Below are positions 1-10,316 of a DNA stretch of 64,000 nucleotides, piece after piece (the stretch's first letter is position 1; each line of letters opens with the position of its first letter). Below the pieces are notes generated by a model. The model searched no databases. It saw only the letters and a list, made by a program, of their open reading frames with translations, and was not told the DNA's origin. The DNA lies in assembly GCA_017979445.1 (NCBI GenBank), contig CM030706.1, positions 19,981,884 through 20,045,883 of the forward strand, given 5' to 3'. Position numbers and translations under genes: made by a program. This DNA comes from Akebia trifoliata. Taxonomy: Eukaryota > Streptophyta > Magnoliopsida > Ranunculales > Lardizabalaceae.

Positions 1-795
1 AACAAGCCAACCTAACATTTGCAATTTAAAATCCATCAAAGTAACAATTAAAAAAATATGTAAATAAAAATCCTCTAATCGGATATCAACTTAGTTAACA
101 AAAATCCTCTAATCTGAAGTCAATAATAATGCCATCATCTCCCTCCTCCACTTGAAAGTGAGCCCTAGCTTTTAATTTTGAGAAGTCTTAGAAGTATAAA
201 TACTAAAAAGATTTTTTTATAAAACCCTCAAAGTTTTGGTGAATATTTTAGACATCCCCATGTTTTAAAAATTCTAATAAGACATCCTAGACCATGGTCT
301 TTTTGAAAAGACTAAAGAAAAAAAAGTCTGCTTTTTTAAAATCCTGCTTTAAGCATTGGGCGCCTGAGTAGGCTAGGCAGCCTCTTTGGCGCCTAGGCCC
401 CGCTTTTGAAAACTATGAGCACAATCACCAAGGAACAAAACAAATAATATTGATTTTGGAATCTTCAGTCCCACTAGTTCCTTTTTTAGGCCTCCCCATT
501 TTGCGAGGTGTGAAGAGAAGAAGCTAAAAAAGATTTCAGAATGAAGAAACAGGAAACAATAAACAGAAGACCAAGAGACGAAGAAAATGAACAATGGAGA
601 AATTTTAAATGAGTAGAAGAGGTTAGGGAAATGATCCCCTCCAATTTTCATTCCATTATGCACTGAATACCAATTTAACGAAGGGTGAAAAGGAAAGCAC
701 AAAATAAATGTTGAAAAAACAAGTATTACAAATACATTTATAAACTAATATTCCCACAATTCAGTAACTAATTTGATTTTGAGAAAGAAACTACT
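1..795. other. AT-rich intergenic sequence, no gene seen
   Basis: No reading frame here resembles a known protein. The 109-codon open frame on the minus strand (373-702) is rich in Phe and Ser, as expected when A-rich DNA is read backwards, and has no recognisable motif. No tRNA, rRNA or repeat with clear ends was recognised. Confidence 0.5.
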
Positions 796-798
796 TTT

Positions 799-1406
799 AG
801 AGTGGGGCAAGGGAATAGGGATCGTTTTTGGAAAGATAGGTGGTGTGGGACTTCAGCTATATCATATCAATATCCATCCTTGTATGCTTGTTCCTTAAAG
901 AGAAATCGTTTGATAGAACAATGTTTGAGAAGTATCAAGAACACTGATACTTGGGACTTGGATTTTAAGAGGAACTTCAACGATTGGGAAATAACCGAAG
1001 TGACATCTCTTTTCAACCTTTTAAATGAAGTCCAACTTAGGGAGAATGATCAAGATAAGAGGAAGTGGGTCAAGGCTAAAGATAAGAGATTTACTGCTAG
1101 ACCTTTTTACAAAGCCCTTCTCCTAAGGTCAGTTAATTTTTCCCAACCTTTGCCATTTTGTCCAATTTTTTTCCAACCAAATTATCCTTCGTCACTTGGC
1201 TTGCCTCCCTAGGGAGGATTCTCACAATAAACAATCAAATTTCTAGAATGTGGATTACTCCCAATTGTTACCCTCTTTGTATGAGAGAGGGTGAATCTGT
1301 GGATCATATTCTTATTCATTGCTCTTTCCCTCGATGTATTTGGTCTTCATTTATTTCCTTGTTTCATATGAGTTGGGTTCTTCCCAATAGCTCCGTTCTT
1401 TGTTAG
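799..1406 (+). pseudogene. LINE reverse transcriptase zinc-binding region (zf-RVT), broken
   Basis: The reading starts with GQGNRDRFWKDRW, continues through a KDKRFTARPFYKALL segment, then moves to a second frame near 1160 to read WLASLGRILTINNQ, followed by CYPLCMREGESVDHILIHC. The C-x2-C and H-x3-H/C spacing is that of the zinc-binding domain at the end of plant L1 ORF2 proteins. A single frameshift around 1155-1200 joins the two open frames. The upstream endonuclease and polymerase domains are missing. The product would not be functional; the call is a transposon relic and not a host gene. Confidence 0.75.
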
Positions 1407-1830
1407 ATGATTGGGACTATAATATCTTCTCTCACAAAAAGAGGCACTTATGGTCCATTCTTCCTTTGGGCATAGTGTGGGGTCTCTAGAATGAGAGAAA
1501 CAACAGGGTATTCAAAGGCAAGTAGAATAACGCTAGTGTTCATGGAGATACTAGGGTTGATGCTCTTTTGGGCTAAGCTAAACAAGTTCTCTGGGGTTTT
1601 ATTTGAAGATTTTGTGTTTAGATGGAAAAGCTTGTGTAGCTCTTAGTATCGTTCGTTTTGCTTGTGATTTTCCTGTTGTCTTTGTTTTTTGCTTAGCTTT
1701 CCTTTTGCTTAGTTTGGTTTTTGATCTTCTTCTTGGAGGCCATCTTGGCCTCCTTTGTACTCTCTTGTTTCCCATTATTTATAAAATCTTTATAGTTATC
1801 AAATATATATATATATATATATATATTAAA
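799..1830 (+). mobile_element. 5'-truncated L1-type LINE, 3' end
   Basis: The fragment begins abruptly inside the C-terminal part of a plant L1-type reverse transcriptase ORF (motif GQGNRDRFWKDRWCG) and runs through the zinc-binding region that ends such ORFs. A weak continuation of the family's NNRVFK motif is readable near 1500. The last part is non-coding and ends with a run of TA dinucleotides (about 1803-1826), a common simple-repeat end of plant LINEs. 5' truncation is normal for LINE insertion. No target duplication was located. It lies downstream, in the transcriptional sense, of the minus-strand mannose-6-phosphate isomerase exons and could sit in one of that gene's introns. Confidence 0.75.
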
Positions 1831-3247
1831 AAACAAGTCCTAGATTTTCCCTTCTGGCAAGCCTTAATATTTTTTTTTCTCAATTTATAATGCAATCCAC
1901 TGCCAACCAACATACAGTAATGCTACAAAGACATTAATGACACAGCCAAACATCAAAACGCTGCTTCATATGATTTTTTTTTTCTTCAAAACACTTCAAT
2001 AGGTACTAGCACACTAGATAAAAATAATCAGTTACTGACCTATATGTGCAATAACAAATAGGAGACACAAATCACTTTAAACTAAAGTGTTATACCAATC
2101 TTTTTTTTTTTTTCTCTTTTTGATAAATTTAAGTGTAAAGACTGCGTTTTGAACCTAAAAAAAAAAGACCTCAAACTGGTTAAAACTGTAACTGGGCAAC
2201 CATGAAGCATGAAAATATGCTAAAAACCCATGCCATCGTATCAAACAACAAAGAGTGTCATCACAATGATGGTAAAATTGAGAAATGGGAAACTCTCAAA
2301 ATTCTCATGGGACAAAAATCTCTACAAAAATACTAACTAAGATAAAAACTTTGATCTTTTTGTTCCTTTGAGAAACTTGTGCTCCCATGATCCCAACTTC
2401 TTGAACAATTTCCAAAGAAGTTCATTAGTGCCATTCAAGAAACCCCCGAAAGTACATGACAAAGCGTGGTGGCATGGAAAACAGTTTGTATTTTATTTTT
2501 CTCGACTACACAAAACCTTTTATTTTTAATGTTGGAATTACCTCCTCCAACTACTTCAGGGGAGAGTTTTTTACAGTCCAAATAGAAATTCTAATCCAAA
2601 CTGTCTTAAGGAATGAACATACAAAACATAAACATGACTTTTCAGCTTGGTCTTAGCTTTTCTAAATGCAACATGAAAATAAAATTCATAGGAAATAGGG
2701 ACATACAAACTGCTCTTAAACAACAAGATCCCCACAAACATGGCCCTTGTGGATTCATCTCAAGTTTACTGACTGAACATTAATTTTGGTGAGCATTCAA
2801 ACTGTTCACGTCTTGGTTAGACTTTACTAGTTTTATACACAAAATCAGTTTAAGCTAAGAAGCATACGAACACATAACAATCAATCAGTATGCTTTTCCT
2901 AGGTCCCAATTTAGGAAGGCATTTTGACAAAAATCTCAACACAGTTGTCTCCACATTCCAAGAAACAATGCAAGGTTTACCTATTATCATTCTGTTACTC
3001 AAAATTTTATCAGATATTTTAGACTATGGTTCAGATTTAAAAGAAGCCTTTACTTTTAGAAAGGCCATTTATTTGACCACTTACTATACTAATCAAACTC
3101 CACTCAAGATCAATCAAACTGCACTGGAAAAAAAATCAACAAAAAAAATATGCCAATTGAAGAATATATTCGACTTCAATTCAAAGACAAGTGTGTTACC
3201 TTGATCAATTACTAGTCAGAATTTCAATTTTATCCATTCAAAATCAA
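1831..3247. other. Non-coding or intronic stretch downstream of the isomerase exons
   Basis: No exon of mannose-6-phosphate isomerase was recognised on the minus strand here, although later exons would be expected in this direction. An open minus-strand stretch at about 2340-2455 contains NELLWKLFKKLGSWEHKFL but matches no family I know. Several homopolymer runs (for example T-rich at 2100-2115) are present. If the isomerase gene is intact, this would be intron. Confidence 0.4.
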
Positions 3248-3320
3248 TCAAACCACACCTAAAAAAAAGTCAACAAATAATACACTTTTCAAAGATGGGT
3301 AAGTTACCTGGAGACTGACA
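3111..3320 (-). repeat. Diverged tandem duplication spanning an exon-intron border
   Basis: Read on the minus strand, the sequence around 3246-3320 (a GT donor, then CTTTGAA, then a TTTGTTGA tract followed by T-rich sequence and GGTTTGATTGAT) is repeated in diverged form at 3111-3215. The second copy keeps a GGTAAC sequence that resembles the real splice donor at 3307. The copies differ by substitutions and indels, so the event is old. Confidence 0.5.
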
Positions 3321-3898
3321 AACCCACACAGGGCCTCAAACTCTGTAATTGCCAAAGCCATCTCAGGTTTGTGATTATCATCTTTATAGATACTCGGACG
3401 TGACTTATGCAAAGACCTCGCCAATTCCTTGTCAGGATGGGCCTGTATCGATAAAGCTTTCGCAACTGAGAGAACCTTAACACCACATGAATAAAAATAA
3501 ATAAATAAAATTAAGAAATCTGAAAACCCATTTAAGTACAAAACAGAACACAACCAGAATACCTTAAACAAGAAAGGGAGATCATTTCCCCATTCCTCCA
3601 CAATCTTATCTCCAAGAACACTAGGATTTTCTGAAATCCAAGATTTCAATGTTTCAAGCTTTGAGCCCAAGCTTGGAACCGAACCTGAATCTTCAGGAAT
3701 GATGAAAGATGGCCCAGAGTCATGTGTTCCCATCCAAAACTCAGCGTATGGTTTATCAACTTCAATATCCAATCCAGAATTCAAAGAATACATTCTCGAA
3801 ACCTGACATTCACTGATCTTCCCCCAATCATAGTTTTGTACTAAACATCTCAATCTCTGAGGCTGCTTTTTCTTGTTTTTCACAGTCTCTACTTCCAT
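3308..3898 (-). CDS. PMI: Mannose-6-phosphate isomerase, type I, exons 1 and 2 (partial)
   Basis: The enzyme interconverts mannose 6-phosphate and fructose 6-phosphate in the cytosol and supplies GDP-mannose and ascorbate synthesis. Exon 1 is 3563-3898 (112 codons from ATG), with LRCLVQNYDWGK and PYAEFWMGTHDSGPS near the N-terminus and NDLPFLFK at its end. A GT donor (3561-3562) and an AG acceptor (3476-3477) bound an 87-bp intron. Exon 2 is 3308-3475 (56 codons), in phase, with VLSVAKALSIQAHPDK and NHKPEMALA. In type I isomerases the Gln and His of IQAH and the Glu of KPEMA bind the catalytic zinc; all three are present. A GT donor follows at 3306-3307. The family is about 420-440 residues long, so some 60 percent of the protein, including the last zinc-binding His, is not seen. 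Either the later exons lie left of the window or the copy is truncated. Both exons are free of stops, so a live gene is possible. Confidence 0.9.
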
Positions 3899-4580
3899 TT
3901 CTCCCCCTTCTGCACTGCTTAAACAAACAGAAAATTAATCCCAAGAAAAAAAGAGTTGATTTTTAGAGCCCTTTTGAGTGGACCAAAAAGGAGCCCACTC
4001 CCCACCTCACTCCCCAACAAAAAAAACAAACCTATAATTTAAAAAATAATGATAATTAAATTCTATCATAATGTTATCTAACTAGACTCAAAAGTCACAA
4101 CATCTTCTCTAATAATTCTCTAAAATTAAGGGGTTAGAGAAACATCCCCCCTTGTCCAGATTTCTATAACTAAGTCTAGATCATGATCAGTAGGAACAAT
4201 TATTTGGATAATTCATCATTAATAATCATCGAGAACCATTGATCCAAGTACTTAACGACAACTATTGAATTAGAAAGAAAAATTAATGCATGGTTTTGAA
4301 ATCTGATAAAGAAAAATTAAGTGCAAAGTCCTAGAACTACTATGAGGTGATGTGATGATTATGATTGATTATTGTGAGAGTAGACTAGAGAGAGCAAGAA
4401 TCTGAAGCAAAAGTCGAAATTCGATGAAAGAAAGTTTTTTGAGAATAAAACGATACCTCACTTAGATGGTTATGCGCCTTTAGCTACTCAAGACTTCTAA
4501 TAAGAAATTTTTTCCTCTCTCTCTCTCTCTGAGGATTTCTCTGTGAACAATTGTTTGTGTAATTGAAAAGCAATTTGTAA

Positions 4581-4800
4581 GGCCCCGTTTGGTAATGCTG
4601 CCAAAATTTGTTGTCAAATTCTGCTATAAGAAGCAGTTGTCAGAAATAACTGTAAAAAGCTAAAACACTGAAAAGCTTATTTGATAGAGTCTTGTAAAAG
4701 TGTTGTGTAGTTTACTAGAATTTGGTAATTATTGTCTGATACAGCTGTTGGATTCTGTTGTATTATGGTAAAATGACCAGAATACCCTTAATGTTGATAA
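4581..4800. mobile_element. Possible hAT-type element end (GGCCCCGTTTGGTAA terminus)
   Basis: GGCCCCGTTTGGTAATGC followed by TGC/AGC-rich sequence and AAAATGACCAGAATACCC is the usual look of one end of non-autonomous hAT-like elements in plants. A weakly similar reverse-complement end (GCTGCCAAACGCCC) occurs near 6112, which would give an element of about 1.5 kb, but no target duplication was found. The right boundary given here is only the recognisable part. Confidence 0.3.
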
Positions 4801-5225
4801 TGCATCCAAAATGCACCAAAAATGATTATACACTTAAAAATATAAAATTACACTAAATATATATAAATATATTAAAATCATATTAAAAATTTATAAAAAT
4901 AATTATTTTAATTTAAATAAATTTATAAATTTTATAATCCTATAGAAATTTCGACAACATCTCCTCTAAAAAATGGACATATGAAATTTTCCTGATAAAA
5001 AAAATACATGCATAATACACAATCCAACATCTTGATTACAAAATAATATAGGTTGCAAACAAGTAATCAAATGAACAAAACTTATAAACATGATATTACT
5101 ACAATGAAAGCCTAAATATATGGTTACATTACATATTATTATATACAGATTTGAGAGGAAAAAAAACTAAAATGAACGGAATAATATATAACTTCTAAAT
5201 TTAGTGTTTTCTAAAAAAAATTGAT

Positions 5226-5298
5226 GGGTAAGTTGGACTTGAACCAACAACTTCGGAGGTTTTTTGCAATGTGTCAAACCAACTAAGCTATGGGTCTA
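5226..5298 (-). tRNA. Degenerate tRNA or tRNA-derived SINE head (pseudogene)
   Basis: On the minus strand TAGCTTAGTTGG (internal promoter A box, 5279-5290) is followed after about 31 bases by GGTTCAAGTCC (B box, 5235-5245). The T arm is perfect: GTTGG, a seven-base TTCAAGT loop, CCAAC. A run of eight T directly after the sequence (just below 5222 on the plus strand) would end RNA polymerase III transcription. The acceptor stem does not pair and no clear anticodon arm forms, so this is a pseudo-tRNA or the start of a SINE. It is not a working tRNA. Confidence 0.5.
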
Positions 5299-5493
5299 AG
5301 CCCAAGTTGAAATTTACAAGTAATTCCCTGCAAATTACTAAATCCATCAAAGCAACACTAAGTTCAATTCTATATTTCATTCTAAGAATTGAGAAATAGA
5401 TAAATTGAATTCCCAATGAAATACCAATACCCCGTGTACTGAACAGACCACGAGGGTTGAAATAGTATACTCACTACCATGTAGCTTCCTTAA

Positions 5494-5935
5494 TTGAGCC
5501 ATGTTAGAAAATGTCATATTGATTATAATTAGGTAGGTCTCCTTAACCTCCTTCATCAATCCATCACCCAAATGGTTTTAAGTCCCAATATTCAAGATTT
5601 GACACCGAGTCTAAGTCACCTCAAACAAGTCATCTAGGATCTAACAAGACAACCCCTTCCAAATGGGGTCTTGTGTGCTTTAAGGGTTGTTTTTTCGAGG
5701 ATTTTCTCTAAATGGGATCTCAAGTGCTTAGAAACATGTTAGAAAATCTCATATAGATTTTAATTTGATAGACCTCCTCAACCTACTTCACCTATTTTGT
5801 AATAATATCTCTATACTTATCAAAAAAATAAAAATAAAAGAATTGAGCTATCACCCACATGGTTTTAAAACCGATACTCCAGATCAGATCGATAGCCACC
5901 GACTCTTACTCATCTCAAAGCCTTATGGGATCTTA
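5494..5935. repeat. Diverged direct duplication
   Basis: The segment from about 5494 (CATGTTAGAAAATGTCATAT, then a run through ACCTCCTTCA and ACCCAAATGGTTTTAA) recurs from about 5737 (CATGTTAGAAAATCTCATAT, then ACCTACTTCA and ACCCACATGGTTTTAA). The second copy is interrupted by an A-rich insertion near 5820-5845. No coding function is visible. The text resembles degraded LTR or LINE tail sequence but no ends were found. Confidence 0.45.
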
Positions 5936-6181
5936 TGAGACGAACCAAATCAAAAGGTTTAAACATCAGTTTAAAATGTATACATATAGTTTTAAAAAAA
6001 ATTAGTATGGTTCATAGATTCCACAATCACAAACATTTAAAATCATAAAAAACCAAGGTCTTAAATTGCAAAAATATAAAGTTTTTACTAAAAGATGGAT
6101 AGCTGCCAAACGCCCAATTCCTCAAGCCAACTTAGTTACCATCATCCCCAGGGTTAAAACCTTCATGTTCAAACAGACAAA

Positions 6182-6680
6182 CACAAAGAGAACAAGATTT
6201 GCAGTAACAAATACCATCAAAATGCAAGTCTAAGAACCCACACATGCATGCATGAGTATAGAGTGCCATCCACATCCACCATCTTGTAAAAAGAAACATC
6301 AGACTTTCAGAACCTGGTTAATAATAAAAATAGTGATCTTTGTTGATCATCAAACCCAACATATAAGATATTTACAGAGAGAACAGGGCTTTGCAGCAAC
6401 AATTACCATCCAAATACAAGAACTATGAAACAATACATGCATGTGTGAATAACATCCACATCAACCAATTTACAAACAGAAACACAAAATACCTTCAAAA
6501 ACTGCTTAATAAAAAACCAAAAAAATGTGATCTTTCATCATGATCATCAAACCCCCTCCATGCATGAGTAGCATCTACCATCTTAGAAAGAGAAACAAAT
6601 AAGACAGTCAAAAACTCATTGATAATAAATAAAAAACTAAAAACAAAGTAAAAAAGTGATCTTTCATGATGATCTTCAGT
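6182..6680. repeat. Tandem repeat, about 180-bp unit, 2 full copies and a partial third
   Basis: Copy 1 (about 6182-6357) and copy 2 (about 6372-6553) share in order AGAGAAC, TTGCAG, ACCATC, ACATGCATG, CATCCACATC, a TTAATAA stretch and GTGATCTTT followed by ATCATCAAACCC. A partial third copy (about 6557-6680) repeats CATGCATGAGTAGCATC through GTGATCTTTCATGATGATC. The copies are diverged by substitutions and small indels. The array lies next to the leader-like exon of the isomerase gene. Confidence 0.6.
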
Positions 6681-6966
6681 GAGAATCGCAGAGTCAAAAA
6701 TCAAATTTTTTTTCCAGCAAATTGATACTGTCGAGGACTAAAAACAGGAGATTCAAACAGTCCATGGGGGGTAAAATAGAGATCAGGGTAGTAGAGGAGG
6801 GGAGAAAACCCTAGATGAGTCAAACCTTGCTCTTATTTCCCCTCCCCCCTAACAATAAACACAAATTCCAACAAAAATTACTATAAAAAAAAACACAGAA
6901 TCATCATCCATTAATCCAACAACAAAACAAGAACAATCCATGAAGAAAAAGCTTCAGAAAACGCAC

Positions 6967-7247
6967 CTAAAGAACCCAGATGAAGATCAAAGGAACCCAG
7001 TCGACCAATTAATCGATCTTTTCAAGGAGAAAAACCGAAACCTTCAGAGAGAGACTGACAAACAAAGGAAAAGAAGAAGAAGCAGTGATGGAGAAGGATT
7101 AGGCCATTAGAGAGTAACGAGAGAGATCAAGTTAGGTTGCCGAAAACAGAAGTGAGAACGAGAGATATCGAGTTAGGTTTAAGTATGTGTTCTGTTGTTC
7201 AAGGATTTCTGTGCGTTGAAGTTCGTATTTGTAAGTTTTACGTTGTG

Positions 7248-7278
<31 letters not shown>

Positions 7279-7340
7279 TTTTTTTTAAGACAAATTTTTA
7301 AGGGTTTGGATTCGTTTTAAGATAGGATTACTATATACAC
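6967..7340 (-). promoter_or_regulatory. Probable promoter and 5' UTR exon of the isomerase gene
   Basis: On the minus strand this stretch is CT-rich with TCTCTC and CTTCTTCTTTTCC tracts, as in plant leaders, and ends in a canonical splice donor at 6967. A TATATA sequence lies at about 7332-7337, upstream of the leader in this orientation. The stretch includes a GT/T microsatellite (7243-7286). No other gene on the minus strand is a better candidate owner. Assignment rests on composition, the splice donor and the matching acceptor 16 bases before the isomerase ATG. Confidence 0.4.
7243..7286. repeat. GT microsatellite joined to a poly-T run
   Basis: Alternating TG dinucleotides pass directly into a run of more than 20 T. 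This is a simple-sequence repeat likely to vary in length between individuals. Confidence 0.9.
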
Positions 7341-7515
7341 GGAAACAAACACGGCTTAGAAGACGGGTTCAGAGTACAGAGTATAGAGTCCAGAGTCCAG
7401 AGGAAACGTGACCTTTTTATCATTCGAGAATCGTCAGTTACACGTGACACGGTTGTGCAGTTACAAGATAACGCTTCCAAAAGCACACGTACATCACTCT
7501 TGTTTTTTTTTTCAC

Positions 7516-7614
7516 AAAAATGATGTGGTGTCGTGCACATTGCCATAGATGTTTTTCCACAAGATAAAAGTAAAAAACATCTAAGGTTATGGATGCACCA
7601 CCACATCATTTTTT
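7516..7614. repeat. Short foldback hairpin 1 (41-bp arms, 16-nt loop)
   Basis: Left arm 7516-7556 and right arm 7573-7613 are both 41 bases and match in about 33 positions when one is reverse-complemented. The outer 15 bases (AAAAATGATGTGGTG) and inner 10 (AGATGTTTTT) match perfectly. The shape is that of a small MITE or a microRNA-type precursor. A related hairpin with the same central motif lies at 37585-37680. The minus-strand open frame across it (7331-7618) has no family resemblance and is taken as chance. Confidence 0.65.
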
Positions 7615-7684
7615 TCACCTCTCTTTTGTGTCACTCCAGCATTTGTCCACAAAAATTGATGACAAGAAGCAACATGCTTCTATG

Positions 7685-8559
7685 TAGGGCTGTCAACGGA
7701 TAGGTATCCGAAAAAAAATATTGATATTCGAATTCGAATTTGAATCCGATCAGATACTATTAACTAAGATTCAAATTTGAATTCGAAAAATATATCGGAT
7801 ATCCGATAATATCCGATTCGATAAAAATCCTAACAAAATTAGATTCGATGTATACCAACATCTTCAATCAGCAAAAATCAAATCGATTTTCTTAATTTTT
7901 TTCAACTTCAGAAGTTATAATCTTCAACTTATTTTAGACTTAAAATCAAATAAGCTTTGATTTTTGAAAAAAAAATGGTTTTAAAATCAAATAAACTTTG
8001 ATTTTTGAAAAAAAAAATTATGAAAATTTGAATAAAACATAGGGTTTTACTGTGAGAAAGAGAGAGATCAAGTATCTATTTGATGCTCGCCGGTCGGAGA
8101 AGATGGTGCCATGGTGGTTATGGAGCTCGCACAACCGAAAAAAAAAAGTTTTAGTTTTACTTTGAGAGAGAGAGAGAGAGAGGAAATACCTACCTTGATG
8201 TTCGCCGGCCGAAGAAGAGGGTGGCTATGGGAGTTTGCACAATCGAAACCCATGTTGCTAGTTTTGTGTCTTTGGTTGAGAGAAGATGAACATTTCAGGT
8301 TAAATTTTGTTGTGAAACTTGTATACATGAGAATATATAGATATAAATAAGTTTTGTTGTATAAAATAAATACGTAACACATGTATTTATAATCGGAGCG
8401 GATATTATTGAATCGGATTTCATAACATCTGAATTCGTATCTGAAACTCATTCGAATGTTAAAATAACATCCGAATTTGAATCTGTTATCGAAAAATTTC
8501 GGATAATATCCAATTTTTCGAATTCGAATTCGAATTTTGGCTATCCATTGACACCCCTA
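7685..8559. mobile_element. Non-autonomous hAT-like DNA transposon, 875 bp
   Basis: The left end TAGGGCTGTCAACGGATA and the right end (reverse complement TAGGGGTGTCAATGGATA) form a terminal inverted repeat of about 18 bp with two mismatches. An exact 8-bp direct repeat CTTCTATG flanks it (7677-7684 and 8560-8567), the hallmark of hAT superfamily insertion. Inside are subterminal GGATATCCGA-type repeats and a tandem duplication of about 100 bp (8045-8145 and 8154-8250, each with GATG-T/C-TCGCCGG). There is no transposase; the open frames inside are products of the repeats. Confidence 0.85.
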
Positions 8560-8578
8560 CTTCTATGTATTGAAAACT

Positions 8579-8618
8579 ACGTCTTGTGTTGTGTGTATAC
8601 GTCTTGTGTTGTGTGTAA
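8579..8618. repeat. 20-bp tandem duplication (ACGTCTTGTGTTGTGTGTA unit)
   Basis: ACGTCTTGTGTTGTGTGTA occurs twice in a row immediately to the right of the hAT-like element. An AC microsatellite follows at about 8668-8684. Confidence 0.8.
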
Positions 8619-8690
8619 ATGAGATGGATAGATATGATACACTTGTCCTTGTATAGTATATATATACTACACACACACACACACGTTTAG

Positions 8691-9030
8691 AGGCCCTAAA
8701 TAGAGTCAAACATTATGTTAAATATTTTTCAAAATAGGGGTTACAAGTTTCAGAATGGGGTGATTTTTTATGAGGATGATCTCTATAGTGAAAATATCAT
8801 CCTCACCAAAAATTGGCTCATTCTGAAACTTCTAATCCTAGTTTACAAGTAAAACAATTATAGATCGTCTATTTTTTGTAAACCACTTTTGATGGGGTTA
8901 TTAATTTCGGAATGAACTAATTTTTGGTGAGGATGATCTCCTTATTATAGAGATCATCCTCACAAAAAATTAGCCCGTTCCAAACCTTTTAACCCATACA
9001 TTAAAAAATGTTTGGCTCCTTTTAGGGCCT
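8691..9030. mobile_element. Foldback MITE family, copy A
   Basis: Terminal inverted repeats AGGCCCTAAATAGAGTCAAA (left) and AGGCCCTAAAAGGAGCCAAA (right, reverse complement) bound a 340-bp element. Inside, the motif GGTGAGGATGATCTC occurs in both orientations and two smaller palindromes sit side by side, so each half of the element is itself nearly palindromic. Two related copies occur at 38175-38494 and 60950-61244. No coding capacity. A clean target duplication was not found. Confidence 0.7.
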
Positions 9031-9085
9031 TTGAAAGCCACCTTATATGTATATTTATTTATTTAGATATATTTTATTGCCACAC

Positions 9086-9178
9086 CAACCTTTGTTAACG
9101 TCATACACTTCATATGTAAATCACCAAAGAATTAGTCTATATTGGAGGAGTGGCATTAGCAAAAGTTGGTGTTCCAAT
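9086..9178. repeat. Short imperfect foldback around CACCAACCTTTGTTAAC
   Basis: TGCCACACCAACCTTTGTTAAC on the left is mirrored by the reverse complement of GCAAAAGTTGGTGTTCCA on the right, giving arms of about 22 bases at roughly 80 percent match. ATATTTATTTATTT-like sequence flanks it. Probably a minute MITE relic. Confidence 0.4.
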
Positions 9179-9363
9179 AGAAGCTCTCATATTTATTTAT
9201 TTTCTTAAAATAAAATAAAACAAAATATCATATTTATTTATTTTATTTTATTGTCATATTACCCACTCCATAATAAATTGATTCTAGGAAAAATTGGTTT
9301 GCTTGTCATTTAATTTTGGTGCCAAAATTGAATCAAGGATTTATATGTAATTTAGGTATATCG

Positions 9364-10316
9364 TGTTGTAAAAATAATAGAGACAAATTTTTTTTGATGT
9401 TACCTAATCTTGAATCTTTTGAATTTTATCATAACTTTAGTAATATTGTTATATGACCGGCAAGACAATAATAGCTTAATTGAATTGAGCCACGAACTCA
9501 GGCATTTTCTTTAAGACGTTTCGAGCTTCTGCAAAATTTTAGAAGTGCACGCAGAACAAAGGCACAATGCCCCCAGGATACAACGGCCCAATATCAACTA
9601 GATTTTCTTCTGTATATTGCACCTTAGACAGGAATCCAAATTCACACCCAAAATCTTTACCTAAAAAAATGGATTTTTAGTTGAAGAAAATATAACAAGA
9701 AAATGAAATTGAGCATAGAAATAGACCACTTGCAGAAACAGGAAAGAATATATATATATATTGCCTTAGGGAGTTCGAATAAACAGAAAATAGAAATCTA
9801 AACGACTAATATTACAAAATGTAATTTATAATAGAAAGATAAGTAATTAATCAAAGACACCTCCTCGACCCGAATCGGCTCGCACATGTGTGTGTCATTG
9901 ATTTAACTCGGTATAGAGTATCCCCCCTTGGGGGAAAAACTTGGTACCCCTTCGAGCCCAACCCAAAAGTTCTACTCTTGTCTTTAAAAGGAGAACATCA
10001 TCTTTATTTTTCATCTATGTGGGACAAAAAGACTATAAGAAAAAACATGAAGAGACTTACAACCACAAGTAGTCACTATCACATACACTCTCTAATAGTA
10101 CACATTGTCACCATCACATCCCCTCTCTAATAGTACTCAATGTATTATTCCATTGATAAAAATTAAAGAGAGAACAGAGTATTAAAATTAATAAATTATA
10201 AAAATTATTTATAATATGTTCACATACTAATAATATGTTCAAAGTATAAGAATTAGAGTGACTAAGTCTTGAACTCAAATTCTTAGTAATACAAAGATCA
10301 CATATTATACACAACA
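9364..10316 (-). repeat. 3' LTR of the copia element
   Basis: Begins TGTTGTAAAAATAATAG and ends ACACAACA on the plus strand. It aligns with 22146-23044 along its first 800 bases (shared blocks include ATGCCCCCAGGATACAACG and CCAATATCAACTAGATTTTC) and then carries about 70 extra bases near the right end. Divergence from the partner LTR is substantial, so the insertion is old. Confidence 0.8.

Larger units (their letters stand above)
3915..6966 (-). other. Probable 5' UTR intron of the isomerase gene
   Basis: On the minus strand a pyrimidine-rich tract ending in AAGCAG (AG at 3915-3916) lies about 16 bases before the isomerase ATG and looks like a splice acceptor. A matching donor, TTCTTTAG followed by GTGCGT, lies at 6965-6967, inside a CT-rich leader-like stretch. 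If spliced, this is a 3-kb leader intron. It holds AT-rich DNA, a tRNA-like sequence, direct repeats and a possible DNA element. A CT microsatellite at about 4507-4531 could mark an alternative leader. The link is inferred from splice signals only. Confidence 0.4.

Noticed and set aside
7331..7618. 95-codon minus-strand open frame
   Set aside because: It spans the hairpin and promoter-like region and has no family resemblance.
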